Source of the DNA: Bryobacteraceae bacterium
GTDB lineage: Bacteria > Acidobacteriota > Terriglobia > Bryobacterales > Bryobacteraceae
DNA length: 64,000 bases
Reading direction: 5' to 3'
NCBI GenBank assembly: GCA_019748195.1
Contig: JAIEPW010000106.1
Span: 1-64,000 of the forward strand
Part shown: piece by piece, positions 17,711 through 25,427 of the stretch
Position numbering within the stretch: position 1 is the stretch's first letter
Layout of the letters: the number at the start of each line of letters is the position of its first letter
Translations under genes and position numbers: made by a program
The notes under the pieces: model-generated
The model's input: the letters and a program-made list of their open reading frames with translations, nothing else
What the model was told of the DNA's origin: nothing
Databases searched by the model: none

Positions 17711-19063
17711 ATGGGAATCACGCCCTTAGCCTTTACCGGCATCAGCACCTTTTCCGAGGATTTGCGCACGATTCTGGAGCGCACGGTGAAGATCGCTTCC
17801 CTGCCCTTGCAGGCGCTGCAGAACGAGACGGCGGATGTGCTGACGCGGCGGACGCAACTGGGGAGCTTGAGCGTGGCGGCTTCAGCGTTTCAGAGCAGCT
17901 TTCAGGCGCTGGCGCGGGTGGCCGAGAACAAGGCGCTGGCGGCGGCGAGCTCGAACACGGCGGCGGTGGCGGTGACGAATTCCGGAGCGACGGCGGCGGC
18001 GGCCTACACATTGAACCAGATCACCTCCCTGGCGGCGGCGGCGAGCGAGACGTCGCTGGCGGGATACGACAGCGGCGCCGCGGTATCGGCGACGGGCACG
18101 GTGCGGTTGACGGTAGGGGCGCAGAGCCACGACATCGCGCTTGCTCCGGATCGGAACAACATTGCGGGTCTGCGGGACGCGATCAACAACCTGAACGCGG
18201 GCGTCACCGCCAGCATTCTGACCACCGGCGCCCCGGCGAACGGCAACTTCCTGGTGGTGACGGCGTCCAACCTGGGCGCCACCACGCTGGCGTTGCGTGA
18301 CGATCCCGGGGGCGCCAATACCAATCTGCTGAGCGCCACCAACCAGGGGGCGGACGCGGCGTTCCAGTTGAACGGCGTCCCGGTGACCCGCAAATCCAAC
18401 ACGGTGAACGACCTGATCGGAGGCTTGACGTTCACGCTGAAGCAGACCTCCGCCACGCCGATCCAGTTGTCGCTGGCCACCACGCGATCCGAGCTCAGCG
18501 GCGCGCTGACCGATCTGGTGAACAAATACAACGCGCTGACCACCGAAATCGACCGGCAGGTGGGTGAGAACGCGGGCCTGCTGAGCGGCGACCTGGTGGT
18601 GCGCGACCTGCAGGACAGCCTGCGCCAGGTGACCTCCTATTCGGTGGCCGCGGGCAGCATCAAGGGGCTGGCGAGCCTGGGAATCGTCTTCGACAAAAGC
18701 GGCGTCGCGAGCTTCGATTCGGCGGCCTTCCAGGCCCTGTCGGACCCGCAAATCAACGAAGCCTTCGATTTCCTGGGCTCCTCTACGGCGGGCCTGGGCG
18801 CACTGGCGACGCGTTTTCAGCAAGCCACCGATCCGGTGACCGGCAGCATCAAAATCCAGCAGGACGACTACGACCGTACCGACCGCCGCCTGCAGGACCA
18901 GATCAGCGTTCTCAACGTCCGCGTCGCCGACCTGCAGGCCAGCGTGGGCCGCCGGCTGCAGACCTACGACGCGCTCCTCGGCCAATTGGAATCGCAACAG
19001 CGCATCCTGGAGGCCAGCATCCAAAGCGTCAACTTCAGCCTGTTCGGGAAGCAGCAGGGATAG
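17711..19063 (+). CDS. fliD: Flagellar filament cap protein FliD (hook-associated protein 2)
   Basis: This is 450 residues, in the usual FliD range. FliD caps the growing filament and folds exported flagellin. The N-terminal heptad region (ILERTVKIASLPLQALQNETADVLTRR, landmark) and the C-terminal coiled region correspond to the D0/D1 helices. The middle holds the Gly/Ala/Thr-rich FliD domains, including the ALRDDPGGANTNLL and NTVNDLIGGLTFTLK motifs common to FliD. The N-terminus (GITPLAFTGISTFSEDL) differs from the classical GIDVxSIVxxLM. ATG 17711 follows a GAGGGGAAG ribosome binding site. A longer upstream frame is rejected because it would overlap the TPR gene. Confidence 0.9.
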   Translation: MGITPLAFTGISTFSEDLRTILERTVKIASLPLQALQNETADVLTRRTQLGSLSVAASAFQSSFQALARVAENKALAAASSNTAAVAVTNSGATAAAAYTLNQITSLAAAASETSLAGYDSGAAVSATGTVRLTVGAQSHDIALAPDRNNIAGLRDAINNLNAGVTASILTTGAPANGNFLVVTASNLGATTLALRDDPGGANTNLLSATNQGADAAFQLNGVPVTRKSNTVNDLIGGLTFTLKQTSATPIQLSLATTRSELSGALTDLVNKYNALTTEIDRQVGENAGLLSGDLVVRDLQDSLRQVTSYSVAAGSIKGLASLGIVFDKSGVASFDSAAFQALSDPQINEAFDFLGSSTAGLGALATRFQQATDPVTGSIKIQQDDYDRTDRRLQDQISVLNVRVADLQASVGRRLQTYDALLGQLESQQRILEASIQSVNFSLFGKQQG

Positions 19064-19066
19064 CGC

Positions 19067-19393
19067 ATGCTCGCCTGGCAGACCGCGATCGAGACGTTGG
19101 AAGCCGCCACCCGCCGCTTGAACTCGACCGGACTCGAGGACGCCGCCGAGCTGGAGCGCGCCGTCGAGCAGCGCCATCGCGCCCTATGGCTCCTGAATAG
19201 CTGCGCCGGCGAATGCCCGTCCGCCATGCAGCCGCGCTTGCAGGAAGTCCATCGCCAGGGCGAACTCGCCGCGGCCCGCATCCGCGACCAGCGCAATCGC
19301 GTGATCGCCGAAATCGGCACGCTGAGCCAGATCCGGCGCGGCCTGGAAACGCAGATCGGCCCCCGGGCGTCGTTTCTCGATTGCAACGGGTAG
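19067..19393 (+). CDS. Small helical protein, probable FliT/FlgN-type flagellar chaperone
   Basis: This is a 108-residue all-helical protein starting three bases after the fliD stop. The C-terminal helix (RDQRNRVIAEIGTLSQIRRGLETQ region) and the size fit the export chaperones FliT or FlgN, which keep FliD or the hook-filament junction proteins unfolded. Chaperones of this type diverge strongly, so the assignment rests on size, helical pattern and position directly behind fliD. A frame for an unrelated protein cannot be excluded. Confidence 0.65.
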   Translation: MLAWQTAIETLEAATRRLNSTGLEDAAELERAVEQRHRALWLLNSCAGECPSAMQPRLQEVHRQGELAAARIRDQRNRVIAEIGTLSQIRRGLETQIGPRASFLDCNG

Positions 19394-19457
19394 GCAAAGC
19401 CACCGGCACGCTCCCCTTTCGGGGATCCCAAAGGGCATCGGCTGGAATTTCGCTCTT

Positions 19458-19841
19458 CTAACTGTGCGCCGCCCCCGTGTCCGACCCGAAGGCCAGCAGG
19501 CGCCCGCCGCAATCCTTCACCACAAACTCGCGCGAGCCCCAGGGCGTATCGGCGAGTTCGCGCGTGAATTCGACGCCTTTTGCCGCGTATGCGCCATGCA
19601 ATGCATCCGCATCCTCGACAAATACGTAGGCATCCAGCAATTCCTCCTCGTATTTGTCCGGATGGGCCGGGGGCGGCTCCGCGCGGCGGAAGTGGATCGC
19701 CTGCCCGTCCCGCGCCACGATGGCGTAAACCGGCGGATCCTGCCAGGTTCCCAGACAGGCGAATCCGAGCCTGGTTTCGTAATAAGCGAGCGTCGCGGGT
19801 ATATCGCGCGTGAAGAAGACGGGTGCGATCTGGCGGACCAT
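19458..19841 (-). CDS. VOC-family (glyoxalase/bleomycin-resistance-like) protein
   Basis: This is a 127-residue single vicinal-oxygen-chelate unit pair. It has an N-terminal strand (IAPVFFTRDIPATLAYYETRLGF) and a second half (AYVFVEDADALHGAYAAKGVEF, DTPWGSREFVVKDCGGRLLAFG). The family includes bleomycin-binding proteins, glyoxalases and dioxygenases; the ligand here cannot be told. ATG 19841 is chosen because the conserved first strand begins there. An upstream in-frame start at 19937 adds 32 residues without family resemblance. Confidence 0.88.
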   Translation of the reverse strand: MVRQIAPVFFTRDIPATLAYYETRLGFACLGTWQDPPVYAIVARDGQAIHFRRAEPPPAHPDKYEEELLDAYVFVEDADALHGAYAAKGVEFTRELADTPWGSREFVVKDCGGRLLAFGSDTGAAHS

Positions 19842-19942
19842 GCGGTCAGTGTACAGCAGGGGTCTCGCGCCGCTCACGCCCTCTGTCGGCGGCGCAGTAC
19901 GGCGCGCCCGGAATATTGCAACGTAGGCAATAATCAAGTCAC

Positions 19943-20059
19943 GTGCACGCGAGGAATCTCAGAACGGTTCGAAGGAATGCCGGCTGGACCCAGTCGGAGG
20001 CCGCCTCCCGCCTTGGCGTGTCCCAACCCTACTATTCGCAACTGGAACAACTCCGGTAA
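19943..20059 (+). pseudogene. Truncated XRE-family helix-turn-helix relic
   Basis: A 38-codon frame starting at GTG 19943 encodes an Arg-rich lead-in and then GWTQSEAASRLGVSQPYYSQ followed by LE, which is a clear Cro/C1-type helix-turn-helix. A TAA at 20057 ends it where intact XRE proteins continue with a third helix and usually a C-terminal domain. Shifting frame after the stop gives no convincing continuation. It lies in the 334-base gap between the VOC gene and the convergent ADOP permease. I read it as the remnant of a larger regulator, although expression of a stand-alone 38-residue peptide cannot be excluded. Confidence 0.6.
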
Positions 20060-20175
20060 GGAGGCATGCGGGGAATCGAGTACCGCGGCGACGGTGCATG
20101 ACGACTGTTTGCCGCTTGCTGACGCCGCGGGGGTTCGCAGTGCGGTGCTCAGCAAGCGCATAGAGGCGATCCTCC

Positions 20176-22611
20176 TCAGTCCTCCCGCAGTGCCGCGATC
20201 GGGTCCAGGCGCGAGGCCCGCCAGGCGGGGGCCGCGCACGCGGCCACGGCGGCCGCCAGCAACACGACCATCGCCACCGCATACGGAGCCGCGTCCCGCT
20301 CGGTGATTCCAAACAGTAAACTCCGCAGCGCCCGAGCCGAGGCCGCCGACAGCAGCAAGCCCAGAATCGCGCCCGCCGCCGCCAATTTCAGGCCGTCGCC
20401 CAGCACCATCCGCAGTACGTCCCCCGGATTCGCGCCCACGGCCATGCGTACGCCGATCTCGCGCGTGCGCTGCGCCGCCATCTGGGAAATGACGCCGAAA
20501 ATCCCAGTCGCGGCCAGCACCAGCGCGAGCGCCGCGAAGGCCGTCAACAACAACATCGGGAAGCGGCGGCCGGCGGTGGAGCGGTCCACCAGCTTCTGCA
20601 TCGCGAACACGTTAAAGACAGGAGCTTCGGGATGGACGGAACGCATGGCCGCCGTCAGTTCGCGGCTCATCCGCTCCGGATCGCGGCTGGCGCGGACCAC
20701 GATGATGGGGTGGAACAACGGGTTCACGCCGAACGGGCGGTAAGCCTCCGGACGCGGCTCGGCGTCGATGCCGAAGTGCCGCAGGTCGCCGACGACGCCA
20801 ACAATCGTGATCCAAGGTTCGTTGCCGGACCCGCTGCCGAGCTGGATGCGGCGGCCCAGCGGATTCTCGTTGGGGAAATAGCGGCGGGCCAGCGCCTGGT
20901 TGATCAGGATCACGTCGCGCGGGCGCTCGCGGTCGCGTTCGTCGAAAAAGCGCCCCTGCAACAGCGGAATGCCCATGGTGGCGAAGTAATTCTCCGTGGC
21001 CACTCGATATTCCACATCGGGCTTTTCGCCGCGATTCCGGGGTCTGCCTTCGATCACCAGATGGCTTCCCAGGTTTTGTCCCAAGAGCGGGAGCCGGCTG
21101 ACGGCGGCGACGCTCTCGACGCCGGGCAGGCTCTGGAGCTTTTCCTCGATCCGCTGGTAGAAGCCCAGGCGCTCGAGAGGGGTGCGAACGGTGGCGGGCG
21201 CCTGCGTGGACAGCGTGACCAGGCGCGAGGCCTCAAAGCCGGGATGAACGCCGAGCAGCGCGGAGAAACTTCGGATGAGCAATCCGGAAGCGATCAGCAG
21301 CGCGGTAGCCAGCGCGACCTCGCCCACCACCAGCGCGCCGCGCAGTTTGCGATCGATGCCGGTGATGTTGCGCGCGCCCGCTCGCAGCGAATCGTGCGAG
21401 CCGGCGCTCAGCAACCGCGCGGCGGGCGCGAAGCCCGCGATCAGGCCGGTGATCACAGCGGCGGCGAGGGTAAAGACCACCACCTGCCAGTCCAGCCCGA
21501 TTTCGCCCTTTCGCGGCAAGGTAGTCGGCGCGAGCGCGATCACCGCGCGCACCAGCAATGCCCCCAGCGCCAGCCCCGCGGCGGACCCGAGGATCGACAG
21601 GACCAGGCTTTCGGTAAGGAACTGCCGCGCCAGGCGCGCGGCGGAAGCCCCCAACGCGGAGCGTACGGCGATTTCCCGGGCGCGGGCGGCCGCCCGCGCC
21701 AGCAGCAGGTTGGCGACATTCGCGCAGGCGATCAAGAGCACGCACCCCACCACGGCGAGCAGCACCAGCATCGCCGGGCGCAGGGCGCCGACGGTCCGCT
21801 CCCGCAGCGAGGCGGCCGACATGGCGAACGCCCCATTGGAATCGGGGTACTGCGCGGCCAGCCCCCGCCCGATGGAAGCCATTTCGGCGTCCGCTTGCGG
21901 AAGCGTTACGCCCGGTTTCAGCCTTGCCACGGTTTTCAGGAAGCGGACGGGGCGCCCGCGCCCGGCGATTTCATTCGCCGCCAGCGGCAGCCACAGTTCG
22001 ATGTTCGCCGCCTGCTGCGCCGGCGAAAGCTGCACGAAGCGGAAGTCTTCGGGCAGCACGCCGATGATGGTCCAGGGTTGGCCGGCGACGGTGATGGCTT
22101 GCCCGATGACGGCCGGGTCGCCGCCGAAGCGGCGCATCCAGTACGCGTGGCTCAGCATCAGCACCGGTTTGGGACGGTCGCGGAGATCTTCATCGGGACG
22201 AAACGTCCGGCCATGGGCCGGCTGTACGCCGAGCAGCGGAAACAATGAGGCGGAAACGTACAGCGATTCGATCCGTTCGGCATCGCCTTGCAAGGTTACG
22301 GCCAGGTTCCAGACAGCCGAGATGCCGGCGATCGCGTCGAAGGAGCGGGCGCGCTCGACGATATCGTGGAAGTCGGCGCCGGAGGTCCACGCCTCCTGCG
22401 CCGGTTCGGAAAGGTTACGGGTTTCGAGGGTCACCAGCCGCTCCGGATCGGAGTACGGCAGCGGCTTGAAGAGAACCGCGTTCACAACGCTGAAGATGGC
22501 CGCGTTGGCGCCGATGCCCAGCGCGATGGCAAGCACGGCGGTGGCCGCGAAGCCGGGGTTGGCGCGCAGGATCCGCAGCGCAACCCTGATGTCCTGCCAC
22601 AATCGTTCCAT
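20176..22611 (-). CDS. ADOP/MacB-like ABC transporter permease
   Basis: This 811-residue inner-membrane protein has the duplicated arrangement of Acidobacterial ADOP permeases. There is an N-terminal helix (GFAATAVLAIALGIGANAAI), a MacB-type periplasmic domain (about 50-240), an FtsX domain (about 265-400), a second helix and periplasmic domain, and a second FtsX domain ending PAWRASRLDPIAALRED. Such proteins work with a separate LolD/MacB-type ATPase in export or lipoprotein handling. No ATPase and no PadR regulator, a common companion, is adjacent, so it is an orphan permease here. The substrate is unknown. Confidence 0.93.
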   Translation of the reverse strand: MERLWQDIRVALRILRANPGFAATAVLAIALGIGANAAIFSVVNAVLFKPLPYSDPERLVTLETRNLSEPAQEAWTSGADFHDIVERARSFDAIAGISAVWNLAVTLQGDAERIESLYVSASLFPLLGVQPAHGRTFRPDEDLRDRPKPVLMLSHAYWMRRFGGDPAVIGQAITVAGQPWTIIGVLPEDFRFVQLSPAQQAANIELWLPLAANEIAGRGRPVRFLKTVARLKPGVTLPQADAEMASIGRGLAAQYPDSNGAFAMSAASLRERTVGALRPAMLVLLAVVGCVLLIACANVANLLLARAAARAREIAVRSALGASAARLARQFLTESLVLSILGSAAGLALGALLVRAVIALAPTTLPRKGEIGLDWQVVVFTLAAAVITGLIAGFAPAARLLSAGSHDSLRAGARNITGIDRKLRGALVVGEVALATALLIASGLLIRSFSALLGVHPGFEASRLVTLSTQAPATVRTPLERLGFYQRIEEKLQSLPGVESVAAVSRLPLLGQNLGSHLVIEGRPRNRGEKPDVEYRVATENYFATMGIPLLQGRFFDERDRERPRDVILINQALARRYFPNENPLGRRIQLGSGSGNEPWITIVGVVGDLRHFGIDAEPRPEAYRPFGVNPLFHPIIVVRASRDPERMSRELTAAMRSVHPEAPVFNVFAMQKLVDRSTAGRRFPMLLLTAFAALALVLAATGIFGVISQMAAQRTREIGVRMAVGANPGDVLRMVLGDGLKLAAAGAILGLLLSAASARALRSLLFGITERDAAPYAVAMVVLLAAAVAACAAPAWRASRLDPIAALRED

Positions 22612-22691
22612 CGCTCACCGGCCTCCCTCGCCGCGCCGCACTGCGCAAGAGTACTTGTTTCGCGCGCGGCGGTTACGCTACGGTTGGGAAA

Positions 22692-23276
22692 ATGACCCGC
22701 TGCCCCTGGCCGCGCAACGAGCTGGCGATCCGGTACCACGATGAGGAGTGGGGCGTTCCGGTTCATGACGATCGCCTGCTGTTCGAGTTCCTGATCCTGG
22801 AAGGCGCCCAGGCCGGTCTGAGCTGGGACACCGTGCTGGCGAAGCGCGAGCGCTACCGCAAGGTCTACGACAACTTCGACGCGGCGAAAGTGGCGCGCTA
22901 TGACGAAGCCAAGTGCGCCAGGCTCCTGGCGGACCCCGGCATCGTGCGGAATCGCCTGAAGGTTGCGTCTTCGGTCTCGAACGCGCAGGCGTTTCTGGCG
23001 GTGCGGAAGGAGTTCGGCAGCTTCGATCGCTACGCGTGGGGATTCGTGAATGGAAAACCGCTGGTGAATCGCTGGCGGGAGTTGAAGCAGATTCCCGCGC
23101 GCACGGCGGAATCCGACGCGCTCAGCAAGGACCTGAAGAAGCGCGGGTTCCGTTTCGTGGGCTCCACCATCTGCTATGCCTTCCTGCAGGCTACGGGCAT
23201 GGTGAACGATCACCTGGTGACGTGTTTCCGCTACCGCGAGTTGAGCACCGGCAGAACTGCGTTCAGCGAACCCTGA
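22692..23276 (+). CDS. tag: DNA-3-methyladenine glycosylase I
   Basis: This is 194 residues. Tag excises 3-methyladenine from alkylated DNA. The structural zinc ligands are in place: Cys4 and a His in RYHDEEWG at the N-terminus, and His and Cys in NDHLVTC near the C-terminus. The LEGAQAGLSW segment supplies the base-binding Glu. The full family length is present. Its 3' end overlaps the convergent larE gene by 46 bases. Confidence 0.96.
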   Translation: MTRCPWPRNELAIRYHDEEWGVPVHDDRLLFEFLILEGAQAGLSWDTVLAKRERYRKVYDNFDAAKVARYDEAKCARLLADPGIVRNRLKVASSVSNAQAFLAVRKEFGSFDRYAWGFVNGKPLVNRWRELKQIPARTAESDALSKDLKKRGFRFVGSTICYAFLQATGMVNDHLVTCFRYRELSTGRTAFSEP

Positions 23277-24079
23277 CGGTAGCCTTCGAGATCCAGCGCG
23301 ACATAGAGGAAGCCCAGCTTCTTGAAGATTCCCGTGATCTGGGCGGCCATCTCCATGGTCATCGCGCGGGGCATCTCCTCGCGCGCGATTTCGATCCGCG
23401 CGATGTCCCCATGAAAGCGCACGCGGAATTGCCGGAAGCCAAGGCTTTTCATGGCTTCCTCGCCGGCTTCGATGGTCTTCACGGTCCGCGGTGTCGCCGG
23501 CGTGCCATACGGGATTCGAGAGCTGAGGCACGCCGCCGCCGGGCGATCCCACGTGCTCAGCCCGGCGCGGCGCGACAGCTCCCGTATTTCGAACTTGGTT
23601 AATCCGGCGTCGGCCAGCGGCGCCTTCACCTGATGGAGTCGCGCGGCGTTCTGGCCGGGGCGATAGTCGCCCAAATCGTCGGCGTTCACGCCATACACGA
23701 TGTGTTCGATGCCGCGCTCGCGAGCCAACGCTTCCAGTTGCTGGAAGAGCTCGTCCTTGCAATGGAAGCAGCGGTCGGGACCGTTCTTCACGTAATCGGG
23801 GTTGTCGAATTCGCGGGTGACAATCACTTCATGCCGGAACCCGACTTCGCGGGCGAAAGCCGCTGCGTCCTGCTTGTGCGATTCGGGGAGGGAAGCCGAA
23901 TCGGCGGTTACGGCGAGGGCATCGCTCTGTAAAACTTTGTACGCCGCCCAGGCCAGATAAGCGGAGTCCGCGCCTCCCGAGTAAGCCACTATAACTCGTT
24001 TCAAATCTGCAAGATGGGATAACAGCTCCTGTTCCTTGGAGGCGGCCTGCGCCAGATTTATGCCCATCGGAAGCAGCAT
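23231..24079 (-). CDS. larE: ATP-dependent sacrificial sulfur transferase LarE
   Basis: This is a 282-residue PP-loop pyrophosphatase (SGGADS at 34-39). LarE adenylates pyridinium biscarboxylate mononucleotide and inserts sulfur while making the nickel-pincer cofactor of lactate racemase and related enzymes. Cys184 in ACLSSRIPYG matches the sulfur-donating cysteine of the family. Cys104 and Cys107 (DRCFHCKD) add a CxxC pair, as in LarE forms thought to use an iron-sulfur cluster rather than consuming the cysteine; that last point is inference. larB lies 38 kb away at 61634-62380; larC is not in the window. An alternative start is ATG 24067. Confidence 0.93.
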   Translation of the reverse strand: MLLPMGINLAQAASKEQELLSHLADLKRVIVAYSGGADSAYLAWAAYKVLQSDALAVTADSASLPESHKQDAAAFAREVGFRHEVIVTREFDNPDYVKNGPDRCFHCKDELFQQLEALARERGIEHIVYGVNADDLGDYRPGQNAARLHQVKAPLADAGLTKFEIRELSRRAGLSTWDRPAAACLSSRIPYGTPATPRTVKTIEAGEEAMKSLGFRQFRVRFHGDIARIEIAREEMPRAMTMEMAAQITGIFKKLGFLYVALDLEGYRQGSLNAVLPVLNSR

Positions 24080-24141
24080 CCTTCCATTGTATTCGAAAAA
24101 AAAATCTGAACCCTCGGCATAAAGATTACGTCTATACGCCC

Positions 24142-24468
24142 ATGAACGGTGTTACGCTACTTAACGTTGTTTTTGCGGTTGGCTTAGCGGGAGCCGCCTT
24201 CAGCGGCGAGACCTACAACGTCACTCTGGACAAGCCTGCGGTGTTCGGCAAGACCGAGCTGAAGGCCGGCGACTACAAGCTGGAAGTGAATGATTCAAAA
24301 GCCGTGTTGAAGGGCAAGAAGGCGTCGGCGGAGGCGGACGTGGTGGTGGATCAGGCCAAGGACAAGGCGCTGCGTACCTCGATGTGCTGCCTGGCGTCGG
24401 ACGGCAAGACATACCAGATCAAAGAAATCCGACCTTCCGGCACCAGCCTGAAGATCCTCGTGAAGTAG
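24142..24468 (+). CDS. Small secreted beta-rich protein, Acidobacterial family of unknown function
   Basis: This is 108 residues with a signal peptide (about 1-21, ending AFS). The mature part has a recurring Acidobacterial pattern: YNVTLDKPAVFGKTELKAGDYKLEV (landmark, residues 24-48), a central strand pair, then TYQIKEIRPSGTSLKILVK. It probably forms a small periplasmic beta-sandwich. The function is not known. It is monocistronic: it diverges from larE and is followed by a very strong intrinsic terminator at 24501-24540. No Shine-Dalgarno is visible before ATG 24142. Confidence 0.8.
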   Translation: MNGVTLLNVVFAVGLAGAAFSGETYNVTLDKPAVFGKTELKAGDYKLEVNDSKAVLKGKKASAEADVVVDQAKDKALRTSMCCLASDGKTYQIKEIRPSGTSLKILVK

Positions 24469-24500
24469 CGGCGGATCGAGAGAGAAGTTCCCTTCCCATC

Positions 24501-24540
24501 GCTCCGGACCGTGCGAGACGGTCCGGAGCTTTTCTTTTGT
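24501..24540 (+). terminator. Rho-independent terminator after the small secreted protein gene
   Basis: There is a perfect 12-base-pair stem (24501-24512 with 24518-24529), a five-base loop, and a T-rich tail TTTTCTTTT. It lies 32 bases after the stop codon. It also decides the truA start: a longer truA frame would begin inside this hairpin. Confidence 0.93.
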
Positions 24541-24552
24541 ACAATCAGGTCC

Positions 24553-25305
24553 TTGCGGCGCATCCGGATCACGATTGCCTATGACGGGACGGACTTCCGC
24601 GGCTGGCAGGTGCAGCCGGGGCTGCCGACCATCCAAGGCACTTTGGAGGAGATCGTCAGCGGCATCGAGAAGAAGCCGGTACACGTGGCGGGGTCCGGCC
24701 GCACGGACGCAGGCGTTCATGCGCTGGGGCAAGTGGCGGCGTTCACCATTGCCAATCCGATCCCGGTGTACAACCTGCGCAAGGCGATCAACCGGCTGCT
24801 GCCGCCGGCCATCCGGGTGCTGGCCGCGGAAGAGGTTCCCCTGGACTTCAACCCCCGCTACGACGCGATCGCAAAAACCTACGAGTACCGCATCTTCCGC
24901 GCCGAGATTTGCCCCCCATTCGAGCATCGCTATGTGTATCACCATCCGTATCCGCTGGACGAAGCGGCGATGCTGGAGCTCGCGCCAATGCTGGAAGGCG
25001 AGCACGACTTCACAGCTTTCGCGGCGTCGGACGATCGCGACGCGCAGGGTCACTCGAAGGTGCGGACGGTGTTCGCGTCAGGCATCGAACGGCTGCCCGA
25101 CCGCATGATTTACCGCGTGCGCGGCTCGGGGTTCCTGAAGCACATGGTGCGGAACATGGTGGGGGTGCTGATCGAAGGCGGCAAGGGGAACGTGGATCGG
25201 GAGGGGCTGCTGAGGCGCCTGGCGGGGGACGCAAGCATCCCCACCGGACCCACCGCGCCGGCGTGCGGGTTGTTTCTGGTGTCGGTGGAATATCCGAGTA
25301 GTTGA
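24553..25305 (+). CDS. truA: tRNA pseudouridine synthase A
   Basis: This is 250 residues. TruA makes pseudouridine at positions 38-40 of tRNA anticodon arms. The catalytic Asp52 sits in GSGRTDAGVHA. Other family motifs present are AYDGTDFRGWQ at the start, KTYEYRI, and GSGFLKHMVRNMVG near the end. TTG 24553 is chosen as start because the family begins at IxxxIAYDG and because upstream in-frame starts lie inside the terminator of the preceding gene. Confidence 0.95.
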   Translation: MRRIRITIAYDGTDFRGWQVQPGLPTIQGTLEEIVSGIEKKPVHVAGSGRTDAGVHALGQVAAFTIANPIPVYNLRKAINRLLPPAIRVLAAEEVPLDFNPRYDAIAKTYEYRIFRAEICPPFEHRYVYHHPYPLDEAAMLELAPMLEGEHDFTAFAASDDRDAQGHSKVRTVFASGIERLPDRMIYRVRGSGFLKHMVRNMVGVLIEGGKGNVDREGLLRRLAGDASIPTGPTAPACGLFLVSVEYPSS

Positions 25306-25427
25306 TGGTCGCGGTTGCAACGATCGCTTCGTGGTTGGAGGTAGCCGCCGTTGCAACAATGTTTTTGCCCGTTGGCGGACCAATTACTCTTCCCTGGCAA
25401 CGGTGGGTATTCTAAGGAAGAGCATAA

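Noticed and set aside
24511-24552. ATG/GTG-type starts upstream of truA
   Set aside because: They lie inside a perfect terminator hairpin belonging to the preceding gene, and the added residues have no counterpart in TruA.
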